Source: Arbacia lixula (lineage: Eukaryota > Echinodermata > Echinoidea > Arbacioida > Arbaciidae). From it: 64,000 nt of DNA. The notes beneath the pieces are model-generated. The model saw only the letters and a program-made list of their open reading frames with translations, did no database searches and had not been told where the DNA came from. Of this stretch, positions 23,611-34,418 are shown piece after piece. The DNA lies in assembly GCA_963669155.1 (NCBI GenBank), contig OZ022581.1, positions 2,016,247-2,080,246 on the forward strand. Direction: 5' to 3'. The position numbers and the translations under genes were made by a program. Positions within the stretch are counted from its first letter, which is position 1. Each line of letters starts with the position of its first letter.

Positions 23611-23830
23611 AGAATTATGTTGGCCTCAAAATTGCCAAATCGGATGAATTTGTTGACAGACACCCAGTTCTCTCAGGTACAATATAGACTACGTAAACAA
23701 ATTTTAGCCTCAATCAAAGACACGCGCAAAATATGCGATCGTTACATTCTCGCGATCGCGTGCTCGTATGCTAGTACAGTCTGCGTATAGAACGTACGTA
23801 CGCACATGCATGCTACTGCTACGCACACGG
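23611..23830 (-). promoter_or_regulatory. Candidate ZF2 first exon and promoter
   Basis: The donor CTG then GTGAGT on the minus strand ends an exon at 23610. Upstream is a CpG-rich patch with GCGATCGCG and CGTACGTACG. A YY1-like GCCGCCATTTTG lies about 120 bp inside the intron, the same spacing as in ZF3. No transcript evidence. Confidence 0.4.
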
Positions 23831-25283
23831 CATAGCTTCATGCGAATTTACACCTCTGGCCCTGGGCATGGGCCCTACACTCATACACACTAAACGTACC
23901 ACACACAAGTTATGTACAGCAATTGCTGATATTTTTTTAATGTGAGAAATGACATGAATGTTACATAATCGTTTTCACGGCAAGTTCCATGCTTGCACAC
24001 ATAATACCCAGACGTACAGTCCAAACTTTTTTTTTTCTTGTTTTTTTCAATTGTCTATTTTTGGCTGAGGCGATCCCCGTGACCCATATTGGCGGCAATC
24101 CCCATAGGGCCTAATGTATGCACGCTGGGCTCGCCAAATACCTACCGGTGTGTATTTGAGGGGGAATCTTTCTTCTCATCTATCCCATAGCGTTTATGAG
24201 CTAGGGGAAGGGAGAGTGAGGGATTATATCTCGCATGAAAATCTTGCATATTTGTTTTTGACTGGTTTTGAAAATTTTGGCGGCACTTCATGCATGCTGA
24301 ATTTCAATTCTGCATCCAAAGCGCAGATTTATTGTGCGTGCATATAGCTGGCCTCAGAGAGGACAACATTTCTACCATCCTGACAAAATCACTCAAATGC
24401 CACCAATTATATTAATGCTTTCCGTTACTATTCGTCAATGTGTTGAAAGGAGAAGGAGAGATATGGATGAGCAAAATTGTACTAATTAAGCCGGCCTTTC
24501 TGTGTCAGACAAATATATACCATTTTCGTTTTGATGCAAACTTTATTCACGCCGTCGTTCAAACAATACGTTAATGAACCCCAAAACTTGTGCGAGGTTT
24601 TTCCGAGTACCAACAACTAAAAGATTAAAATTGCGTTCCATCCATTGAATCTAAATGACTAGATGCAGGTGAATGCAATAGCTACGCAGTTCGGGGGAAA
24701 GTTGTGAATACATTACGAAACAAGGTCTATTGCTGCCCTATGGGATTCGTGTATATTACTTGTGCAAAACTGAATTAATGACACATAAAGAGTTAACCTT
24801 ACTGAGCAATATCAATAAGAGCTGATCAAGTGGCAAACATTGCCCATGGAAAACATGTACATGTTTGTAGGTATAACTCCTAATCATATAGTTGGCCCTG
24901 GGGTGAATATATGTTATGTTGACATGCTAGCTGTGTTAAATAAGATTAACATAACGAAGTTATCCTCCCTATCCAAAAACAATGAATTATGGCAGGATAT
25001 CCTTAGGCCGATAGGTCTATCAAGTGATGAAAGTTATTAAAAGATCTCCTTCCATTGCATGTTTCAAAATATAAACATCTCTTACTCGAATACAGGAAAA
25101 AAAAACATTCCTTCCCCTCTCTTATCGGACAGGAAAAAGTGCTTCAGCAACTCTCATTCTGGAAATTCCATCATTAAAATGGCGAAAGTTACTAGTCTAG
25201 CGCCCTCCCGTGATTTCTGTAGGAACAAATATTTCCTTCCAGGTCGAAATCCTGGGGAAAATAATTTCTCCCCCATTACTGGA

Positions 25284-25376
<93 letters not shown>

Positions 25377-25380
25377 TGTG
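25284..25380. repeat. (TG)n microsatellite
   Basis: About 90 bp of unbroken TG dinucleotide, the longest such run in the window. Confidence 0.97.
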
Positions 25381-25480
25381 CGTGATTGTGTGTGCGCGCA
25401 ATTTTTCTTCATAATCATTTACATTTTTGATGCATAAGCCTGTAACATGTACTAAGGGAAAGGGTGTGAGAGCGATAAAG

Positions 25481-25483
<3 letters not shown>

Positions 25484-25555
<72 letters not shown>

Positions 25556-25590
25556 GAGAAAGAGAGAAAGAGAAATAGAGAAAGAAAAGG
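25484..25590. repeat. (GA)n microsatellite
   Basis: GA run of about 60 bp grading into GAAA-interrupted repeats. Confidence 0.95.
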
Positions 25591-27592
25591 GCGGGGGTAC
25601 GGAAAAACTGATGATATCTAAGAACATCATAATTTTGACAAGATCATTCGAGCCGCGGCTTTGATGAAATGGAGAAGTATTAGTGGGAGGGTTGCGGCAA
25701 TGGAGAACCCGTGGCTCACGAAAATAAATAACAAAATCACTGCAAAAACGTAAAAACACACATGCACGCATAATAAACTGGCCAACAACATACAAGCAAC
25801 AACAAAGTATGTAGCAGCAAATAAAACAGCTTATTTATTTTGCTTTTTATTTACATGTATTAACAGGTAATATGTATCGCGTGTGTATATCTTAAACGTA
25901 TCTTTCTTCAAATAACTTTTTAAAGGCATTTTTGGTTTTGGTAATTGATTAACACACATTGATAAATAAACTTACATATATTTTCAGTGGATCAAATGAA
26001 GGGGAACTTTAAATCAACTTGATATATGAAATCTCAATTCATCGTGGTAATTTTAATTTTACACCACTTTGTTGCTTCAAAACAATTTAATTGGAAGATA
26101 ATATATTACATGTTTGTTTGGAAAACCAGATAACATGAGCGGTTCATTTACACCACTAAAAAATATCCCCCGTGACAATGTGCGCAGTGTCGGGAACTTA
26201 AGCCCCTAGTTAAGTTAAATGATGACATTCTGAAAATCTTTTGTTGTACATGTAACTTCCTGAGATACTAGTAATATATCGAGAGCTAAGATCGTTGTGA
26301 GTTGGAACTCCGACAACTGTTGGAGCAGTTTTTACTTTATAATTTCTGTAAGGGCCGCGTCTTTATTATGTTTCACATACCCACTTTGATGGATCAAAAC
26401 CATCAACATTGATTTGTTGAGAGGAGGAAGGAACGCAACACTTAGATGAAGGAATCTTAAGGATGCGTGACGTCACTTTAATTGTTTGATAGATTTTGAT
26501 TCTTCTTGGACCCTAGTTATTGTGGCGAAATAAACCACCGGAGATTAGCGAATAAAACCAAAGCAACTAGGTACATATAGGTACTTAATATATAAAATGC
26601 GATCTATAAACATAATACTTCGTGAGAATATGTCCTGTTGATAACACATCCGCAATTGGATCTTGGTATTTATTTTGTGTCTACTAATGGACACTAATTG
26701 TATTGTTATGGTCTTGGATCCTGGCTATTGTTGAAACCGAGCGACGTCAACAAAAGCAAGTCACAAACCTTATCTTCATCGAGCTCTATACCAAAATGTT
26801 CTGAACAAACTTGGCGCTTCGTAACCTTTTGTTGTTTCAGTGGCTTAGTACAAAATGGCTTAAAACACCCTACTAGTCTCCTACGTCCAATAGCGGCAAA
26901 AACCATCCCCCCGCTTTGCACGTCATCAATATAGAGCATACATTACGCCTCTCACCCGCCATAGTAGGTGTATGCATAGATGCATGTTTATCATATTATG
27001 ACATCATGATATTCACCAAAAACGTTCAGAAAGACATTTATAATGGACTAGACTAAGATTCTCCCAAATCGATCAGTTAGAAGACAAGGTAGACCTTGAT
27101 CATGAAACTAGGCATGGATCAACAGTAGACCGTAAAAATAATATGTATACATTTTATGCGTGATCTGATTAAGGTCTTTTTGGCAGTCTGTTTAATCTCA
27201 AACTTAATTTTGTTTTATAGTATTCTGCACCTGTACACTATATACTTCATAAGTAATATCTGTTTCTTTGGTAACGATACGAGAAGGAATCTACTCGTGC
27301 AATAAATACTATTCAGAAAACAGTACAACATTTGTTTTCACTCTCTTTTCTTTGTACTTTTTGGTGACTAGTAACTTTGCAATCACAAACCTCTTCTTCT
27401 ATCTCAACGGGATTTCGTTTTTTCTTTTCTTCACAAATCCTAACCGAATGATAAAACAGTCTCGTGGAAGTGTTATACACGTAAGATAAAATGTATTCCT
27501 TTCCTCTTTCTTCACTCCTTTGTAAATCAATCATCAGAACAGAATACAGCCACAATGGTGCTAATGGAAGGTTGACTATGTTCTCAATAATG

Positions 27593-27598
27593 TTTATT
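27593..27598 (-). terminator. Candidate ZF3 polyadenylation signal
   Basis: AATAAA on the minus strand about 440 nt after the ZF3 stop. Confidence 0.35.
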
Positions 27599-28038
27599 GA
27601 TACATGCCAACAATAGACACGACAAAGTACAAAGAATCATAGCAATAACACCTCATTTTAGTACACAATACATTTACCTGCTTTGTGTCGAACATAATAC
27701 AGGTGTAGTTCTCTATAAGATGTGTGTACATAACTAATGATAAAATACCCACATTTCACAAAAAGAGTAATGGTCCTCACACATGTATCATCATAACTCA
27801 ATGTGGTCCTGTCACGTCTCTAGGCACTGGATATCTATCTATGAGGGCATTGTATTGCCGGAGGACATACATAGGTGGCCATGTGAACATGTCATTCCAT
27901 AGGCGAGCATGTCATCGTACGGCGCGTGATCAAGAGAAGTTCAGATATTCACCGCTAATTATGCTAATACTGGGTTTGGCCGCATCATCTTTGGAGGTGC
28001 GTTCTCACTGGAACAAATTGAGTTTTGGAGGTGTGGTC

Positions 28039-28318
28039 TCACTGGGACACATTGGGCTGCTGCACGTGGTGAACCTGGTGGACTTGCGGGATCTGCATCA
28101 TGCTCATGACGAGCTCCGCATCGTGCGGGATCATGGACGCCACGAGGTTTTGCACCACTGTTTGATCCTCGTGGTGGTTGGGCGTGTCTGCATGCACAAT
28201 CTGCTCCACGACGGCAGTGGGTACAGGCTCCCCGCCCGCCGTCTGGATGCCTGTGTGGATGGCGGCCTGCTGTATGCTGCCGTTATCACCGTGCTGCTGT
28301 TGCTGTTGGTGGTGAAGT

Positions 28319-28350
<32 letters not shown>

Positions 28351-28557
28351 TTGTTGCTGTTGGTGATGGTGGAGTTGTTGCTGGTGGTCGGCGGGGTTGT
28401 GGGCGGCGTGGTAGTGGTGGTCAGCGGTGATGACTTGCGTGATCTCCCCTGCGCTGCTGATGATCTGTTGAGTAACTGCAGGCATGGTATACTCGATGAT
28501 CTCTCCCTGGTGTTCACTGGTTGCTATCTGAATGGATGTGGGTATTGCCTCATCAAG
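28039..28557 (-). CDS. ZF3 terminal exon, polyQ/H
   Basis: The acceptor tttttcctcgacag at 28558 is preferred. A second in-frame acceptor (gattgcag) would start the exon at 28578 and add seven residues. Encodes I-E-Y-T-M-P-A-V-T-Q-Q-I-I, a run of about 16 Q flanked by H/Q-rich sequence, and the A-E-L-V-M-S-M-M-Q end. TGA at 28041-28039. Confidence 0.85.
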
Positions 28558-31500
28558 CTGTCGAGGAAAAACAGAAACCTGCAATCATACGTTCAGCTCA
28601 TTTCATTATATCAACCATTAGTTGGCAACTTTCAACGATCTAGTAATGCAAAATCTACGACTGACTATTTGATCTTTTAACATAAACAAATAATGCCAGC
28701 CTTTTATTGTTGTTTAAAACGGGAATCCCACGAAGCCACCAAAAATGGAACAGCTCTGTGTGCAGATATTAAAAACCTATCAGGATATTGGAGGTGATCC
28801 ACAATCTAAATCTGCAAACTTCACTTGGTCTCGAGGGGTTCAGTAGCCAAGAGGCCGGGCATTAAAAGATCAACAGCAATGCTCCCCGGGATAAGTAAAA
28901 AAAAAAAAAGTTCACGCCATCATTTCATTTATGAAATACGTGTATAAATAAGTAATGATTTAATTCACACAAACTTGAATGATCCCCCCCCCCAAAAAAA
29001 AAAGGGGGGAAAATGCAGCCGCGCTCTTAACATCTGCGTGTCTCAACCTCTACCCGTTTTTTTCTCACCTGCGTCGCTCTCTCGGAAATGATATGGACTT
29101 CCTGAGCCGACGCGACGGCGGCGGCCAGCCTGCTGAGTGCCGTCGACCCGATGGCTTCTTCCTGGCTTAATCCTTCAGCTACCATCACCTGGCCGTCGGG
29201 ACCAACTACGGTGGCTACGGGAACCTGCAGAAGGACATACCAGAAACCCCGATGTCAATGCTGTATTAGCAGTCGGAGTATTTGTTCTGGGGATATTGTC
29301 CAGGGTAATTTTCAAGGGGCGGTACTGTCCTAGACTTCTCAGAGCAATATATACATACACGTTTTCAAGTGGTTCCATTTGATTTCCATTAGTTTTAATC
29401 CTCAATCGTTTCATATGTTTCTAAGTATGCCTAGAAACGTGAACATTTCGAGAAAATAACTTAGCAGTGAGACTATGATATGAATATTTCATAGTTGTTG
29501 TCATTATCACAATCCCTTTACAGGCCTTTTGATCGATCAACATTCCGAAAATGGCTGCTCAGATATTAATAATTAGACCTGGGTCCTGTCTCATACAGAC
29601 TTACGATTGATCACAACTTTACTTGCGATTGAAATCAATCATATCTCTGTACATTGGAGATAAGGGATTTTACTTGCGATTGATTCTGATCAATCCTAAC
29701 TCTTTGTAAGATGGGCACTGTTTTTGACATCCGCTTGATATCCACGAACGCCCAGATCAGCTTAGGTACCTGCATAACGACTTGTCCTTCCTGCGCGCTG
29801 GTGGTCTGGAGCTGTATGGCTTGCATGTTATTCCGCTCGGTGAGGATCGACATGGTGTTCGGCGGCCCGACCACCTTCAGATGCCCCCGACGGTTCTTCC
29901 CAGTCTTCATCAGTTTCAGCTTGAAATTGCCGCCCTTGCTTCGCTTCTTGCCCGTCGGCGCCCTGAGCGGCGTGGGGACGGAGACACCATCGGCCGAGGT
30001 CACATTGACCGGGAACTCCGGCATCTTGTCTCCCAGTTCTTTCTGGTGTGCGTCCACGTGCTTCCACATGTTGCCGCTGTAAGCTGTGCTCCAGCCGCAG
30101 ATGTTGCAGTGGTACGGACGGATCTTGGCGTGTTTGCACATCACGTGCTCCGAAATGATCTTGTTGGTTGCGCCTATACAGTTTTAAAAATAGAACATAT
30201 CCGAGCAGTTAAAATATTTATTTACATAGATTAGTGTTCGGAGAAATGGAGTGGAGAAACAAATATCGAAGGGAGTAATTGAAGGAAAAAGCGGAAAAGG
30301 CCATCAACCTGTTTCTTGGACCGATATCGAAAGTACAGGTGCATGGCAAATTACATGTATACTAAAATGGGCAAAGATACATGTAGGTGCCATAAAGTAT
30401 TCCTTTCGTTTTACTCGAGCGCTTAATGAATGCAACTACATATACATGTAGTTTGATTCCACAGCGCTGTGAGAATAGTGTGTATTACCAGAGCAAAAAA
30501 TGCCTCAATGGCGCATAAAGAGTTAACTATAGGTGTCAATGTATGTTCCTTGAATAAGAAGTGAATGAGGGGGGCCCTCCAATGATATGAAATTGAAACG
30601 GGAAAGACCACTATGAATTGACACATACCTCTAAAATCACAGTGAGGACACTTGACCGGCCGCATGCCCTCATGAGTGCGGAGATGTAGCACCAGGTTGT
30701 TCTTGGTCTTGCTGGCGTAGGGGCAGAGGTGGCAGCGGAACTGTCGGTTCTCGTTGTGGATGCGCATGTGGTAGTCGAGACTGGACTGCTTCCGGCCTAC
30801 GTAGTCGCACTGCGGACAGGAGAAGAGCATCATGGAGCGCGGGTTGGTGTACTCGTCGCCGTTGATCAGCAGGCCATGCTGCTGCCGGATGTGATCCTAG
30901 AGAGAGAGAGAGAGAGAGAGATGGACGCACACATATGTATACAGAGAAAGAGCCATACACATACAAACACATATAGAGACAGAGAGATAGAGAGATAGCG
31001 ATAGAGAAAGAGTGATGGGGGGGGGGGGGGGTACACACATATTTATTTAGTCATTGATACAGAACGAGTGGGAGAGTCATATGCATTATAGCCACAGTGA
31101 TAGAGAGAGATACAAAATAGAATGAAGGAGATAAAGAGACAGATAGACAGCGAGAGAGAGGGAGAGAAAGATGAAAATATTGAAAAACAATAAAGCGAGG
31201 GGACAGAAAGACGCAGAGAAAGAGAGATACAATGGGAGGGAGACAGATATCTAAACAGAAAGAATGAGATGTAATGACTAATACTTGAACTTAGCGTTTT
31301 TTTTAAATCATATCATTGATACATCAACAATTGTGATGTAGGCATTAACACTCATGGAAAATGTTTACTTTAATCACTGTTGCAATACTTATGCAAAACT
31401 GTTTAATTGGTTCTCGAACGGCATGTGCATATCCTGAAAACATGAAGAATAGGTATATACAGTATGAATTAGAAATAGATAGAGAGTGAGGGGTAGAGAG

Positions 31501-33396
31501 AGAGGGAGAGAGAGAGAGAGAGAGGGTGGGGGGGGGGGGGGTGCAGCTCACCTTGAGGACGGCTTTGTCTGCGCATCTGTAATCGCATGAAATACACCTG
31601 ATGTTCTTCTCCTCGTCCGTGGCGTGCATGCGTCTGTAGTGGACCTTCAGGTTGTAGGGCGTGGTCGTGCACTTGCCGCACTTGTCACACATGAAGTTCT
31701 TGGCTCCCGTGTGCACAATGGCGTGTTTCTTCAGATCGTGGAACCGATTGGACGAGAAGCTGCACTTGTCACACCGGTGCAGCTGCAGCAGGCCCTTATG
31801 TGCGACGACCATGTGGAGCCGAACGGACGCATCGTCGCCTGGGTCGAACGCATCGCATTCCGTGCAGTGGACGTCGTTGCTGCCTTCGCGGTAGTGCTTG
31901 TATTTGTGTTCGACCATGCTTTCCTCCGTGTTGAACTTGGCGTTGCACACGTCGCAAACAAACGCCACGAGTCGACTTTGGAGCTTCTCCCTGTCCTCGC
32001 CTTGAAGCCGCGGCGCGTAGTACGGCCTCTTTCGAGCAGGCTCCCCATTTTTCGGTGGGCGTCCGACAGGCCTCTTGCCTTTCGGAGGTCTACCTCGTCC
32101 TCTCTTCTTGGGTTTGTCGTCATCGTCCTCCTCAATAGTCTCCTCCTCCTCTCCTTCGATGTCCTCGTCAATCTTCTGATCGGACGGCATTTCTTGTGCA
32201 AGATCTGTCGATTTATTTCCGGCATTTGGCTCGCTAGTCGAAATACTTTTCTTCTTTTTCTTTATGTAGGAAGAGAACTCAGAGATATCAGAGTCCTTGT
32301 CAGTAAGCTTTTCGATAATTGGTGGTCTAATATGCATGATCATGGTATGGCTTCTGAGAGCTCCAACCTTCGGGAATTCCTTCTCGCAACCTTCAAACTC
32401 ACAGGTGACCTTACTCATCATCTGGTCGTGTACCTTGCGGTAGTGATGTCTCATGTTACGCCAGTGCAGGCACATGAACTGGCAGATGAAGCACCGGAAG
32501 CCCTCCATGTTCGCCACGTGACACTTGACGTGAACGTCATACTCTGCCTCGGGCATGCCAGTTCCGCGGCATCGCTCCACCTCGCAGTAGTACATGTCCA
32601 TGGCGTGCTTGTCATCGTATGTCTTCTGCCATTCCTTGACGCGGTCTCGGATGATCTTGCCGAACACCTTAAATGGGACTCGCAGATTCAGTCGCGTCTT
32701 ATTGTCGCCTCTCGCGGAGATGCTGTCACTACCGCGCCAGTTCCGGTCATCTTTCTCTTCGCGATCCTTCTCGGTCTTCCGCGGGCGACCACGTTTACGA
32801 CCAGAAGGGTTTTTTGTCTTGAGTGGGATGATCTCGAGCCCCATCAAGTGCCTCTTATCGTCTTTCTGTTCATTCAATGTGTAGTCTTCTGTCTCTCCTT
32901 CTTTCTCCTCTTCTCTCTCACCCACATCCCCATCACTTGCAGCATCTTGCTCATCTTGAAGTAAATCACTATTATCATCATCATCATCATCACTCGCGTC
33001 GCCGAATGACATCTTTTTCTTCTTCCTTTTCCTCATGCCGCGCCCAAATGTCTCCGTTTCTACTTGGGAGGGAGTCGGCGGAGCTGCAGGCGCTGCTCCC
33101 TGGGTGCTCGGTGTCTTGGTCTTCTTCCTCCTATCCTTTGGGCGGCCTCGTTTGTGTTTAGTCCTAGAGGAAGGTGTCTCCGGAGATTCCTTTGTCTCCT
33201 TGCTTTGTTCTCCCGCTTTCCCAAGCCCACCCCCCGTGGGCTGTTTCTCCTTAGGAGAGGATTTCTTCCGTGGCGAAACATACTCCACTTCGATGTGCTC
33301 ACTCAGAAAATGTTCTGCTATTTCGGACTTGTCTGTTCCGGTGAAATTGCAGAGCTTACACCGAAACTGTACATCTCCCTCCTCATCAGAGTTCAT
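28039..33396 (-). CDS. ZF3: multi-C2H2 zinc-finger protein with AT-hooks (5 coding exons)
   Basis: Third family member, 1,063 residues. Coding exons run 33396-31552, 30896-30629, 30173-29770, 29224-29069 and 28557-28039, with phases 0, 1, 0 and 0. Finger 1 is at residues 13-34, three fingers at about 271-355, nine more from about 481. AT-hooks with cores RGRPKD (84), RGRPRK (203), RGRGRPPKG (433) and VGRPPK (444) make it the most AT-hook-rich of the three. FGRGMRKRK is near 118, between acidic runs. The tail has a Q/H tract, V-T-Q-Q-I-I, and a C-terminus (A-E-L-V-M-S-M-M-Q) like that of ZF2. The ATG at 33396 is 17 nt after the acceptor and is followed at once by finger 1, so the start is well supported. 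Function as a chromatin or DNA-binding regulator is inferred. Confidence 0.87.
29069..29224 (-). CDS. ZF3 52-codon exon (A-E-G-L-S-Q-E-E-A-I-G motif)
   Basis: Acceptor ccttctgcag, donor ACGCAG then GTGAGA. 156 bp with symmetric phase 0, so it can be skipped without a frame change. It aligns with the first part of the ZF2 terminal exon (S-T-A-L-S-R-L against A-S-A-L-S-R-L). It has no visible counterpart in ZF1. Confidence 0.8.
29575..29718. mobile_element. Palindromic MITE family P2, copy 2, in a ZF3 intron
   Basis: GGGTCCTGTCTCATACAGAC faces TCTTTGTAAGATGGGCAC. It shares ACTTGCGATTGA and GATCAATC arms with 16411-16555. It sits within about 50 bp of the ZF3 exon ending at 29770. Confidence 0.6.
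29770..30173 (-). CDS. ZF3 exon with final finger
   Basis: 404 bp, phase 1 in, phase 0 out (GCAG then GTACCT). Completes finger 12, encodes finger 13 (C-N-I-C-G-W, N-M-W-K-H-V-D-A-H) and the L-R-A-P-T-G-K-K-R-S motif. Confidence 0.88.
30629..30896 (-). CDS. ZF3 268-bp finger exon
   Basis: The acceptor is a pure (CT)n tract ending ctag; the donor is AGAG then GTATGT. Encodes D-H-I-R-Q-Q-H, two complete fingers and the C-P-H-C half of finger 12. Length and phase match ZF1 and ZF2 exactly. Confidence 0.9.
30898..31265. repeat. GA-rich low-complexity intron segment
   Basis: A (GA)n run next to the acceptor, then interrupted GA/GATA sequence and a G-run near 31018-31031. Confidence 0.85.
31491..31541. 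repeat. (GA)n plus poly-G by a ZF3 donor
   Basis: A GA run and a G-run ending about 10 bp from the donor of the first coding exon. Confidence 0.85.
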
Positions 33397-33413
33397 CTTC
33401 TTTTAACTTTCTT
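31552..33413 (-). CDS. ZF3 first coding exon
   Basis: Acceptor ttgttctacag at 33414, a 17-nt leader, then the ATG at 33396. Donor CTCAAG then GTGAGC (phase 0). Encodes 615 residues with AT-hooks, a D/E-rich segment and fingers 1-8 plus half of 9. A long open frame on the opposite strand is a shadow of this exon. Confidence 0.88.
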
Positions 33414-33820
33414 CTGTAGAACAAAAATAATATACAGTATATTTAGTAAGAAGTGAACTTTGGAGGCATGGATAAGATCTACTATATTGAATACAATTTA
33501 CAATATTACATAGAAGTGTTAATAATTGAATTAATAACGATACTTGCAAGAGTTACTGAATAGTTTAATCAGTTATTCATGTTGAAATATTTATAAATCG
33601 CTCTCTAAATTGTTTACCCGATTAAGCGGATTATGCCTACGAAAAAACGTCTGGCCAATTTCTCTAAAATAATGTGTGTATCCTATGCAGTTTCAATATT
33701 TCTCCTCGAAAATTATTTGAACCACTTGGCATTAATCAAGAAGTAACCGTGATAACAACAAGGGCAACCACCAATATTAAAATCACAATTTATTAATCGT
33801 GTTCATAACCATACAATAGT

Positions 33821-34010
33821 ATACAAATATTTCATGACCATGAGTGATCTTGGGGAATCTATTTGCACCGAGGTTAAGTGGAGGGGGTGCGGTACTATTT
33901 TCCCGAGACCGCGCAGGTCGAGGGAAGATGGTACTGCACGCCCTCCACTTTACCGAGGGGACCAATAGATTCCACAAAGTTCCCGAATAAAGATCATTAA
34001 ATATTTGTTT
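33821..34010. mobile_element. Foldback element, about 190 bp
   Basis: GGAATCTATTTGCACCGAGG and AAGTGGAGGGGGTGCGGTAC are complemented by GTACTGCACGCCCTCCACTT and CCGAGGGGACCAATAGATTCC. The centre reads GACCGCGCAGGTC. Non-coding palindrome with imperfect arms. Confidence 0.7.
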
Positions 34011-34380
34011 TATATCCTTCATTAATATATTCTTTGTCCATTAATTTAATCCTTACGATGGACCTTGTAATACAGTGCCCATACTCTAAGCTCCGAACGC
34101 AGGAGCCCGATTCAGATGTATTGTTATTTCCTGCGGCTTGAGCAAAAACCAACGGAAATTCAAGTTGCACCTCGGCCGCATAAGCCGCCGCAACACCGCG
34201 GGAGTTCCGGCAGCGCGCCCAATGATTTTCTGCTAAAACGCCAAAAACCAGCTGGAAAGAAACGTATCGCGTTGATTTTGCGTGTTGCGCATATACCTGG
34301 GATGAATTATGAAAATTGTATCGATCACCGATAGCCCGGATATCGATAGTCCAGGGGGGAAAAAAAGACTATTTTCGACA

Positions 34381-34418
34381 TGACGTCACGAAATAGTACT
34401 TTTTTCCCTCTGACGTCA
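34381..34418. promoter_or_regulatory. Duplicated CRE-like sites
   Basis: TGACGTCA at 34381-34388 and 34411-34418, within a 30-bp tandem repeat that also carries GAAATAGTACTTTT. The full CREB/ATF palindrome is intact in both. Confidence 0.45.

Larger units (their letters stand above)
23831..28038. other. ZF2-ZF3 intergenic region, no gene seen
   Basis: AT-rich. The notable parts are the (TG)n and (GA)n microsatellites at 25.3-25.6 kb. A pair of overlapping open frames at 26.70-26.94 kb was not accepted as a gene. Confidence 0.5.

Noticed and set aside
25197-25795. Open frames of TH/CV and SL/ER repeats
   Set aside because: Direct products of the (TG)n and (GA)n microsatellites.
26706-26939. 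Minus-strand 77-codon frame with K-R-Q-V-C-S-E-H-F, reminiscent of a THAP-domain end
   Set aside because: The rest of the THAP C2CH pattern was not found, the opposite strand is equally open, and there are no matching exons nearby.
31624-32964. 446-codon plus-strand open frame
   Set aside because: Lies opposite the ZF3 first coding exon, whose fingers and AT-hooks are clear; it is a complementary-strand shadow.
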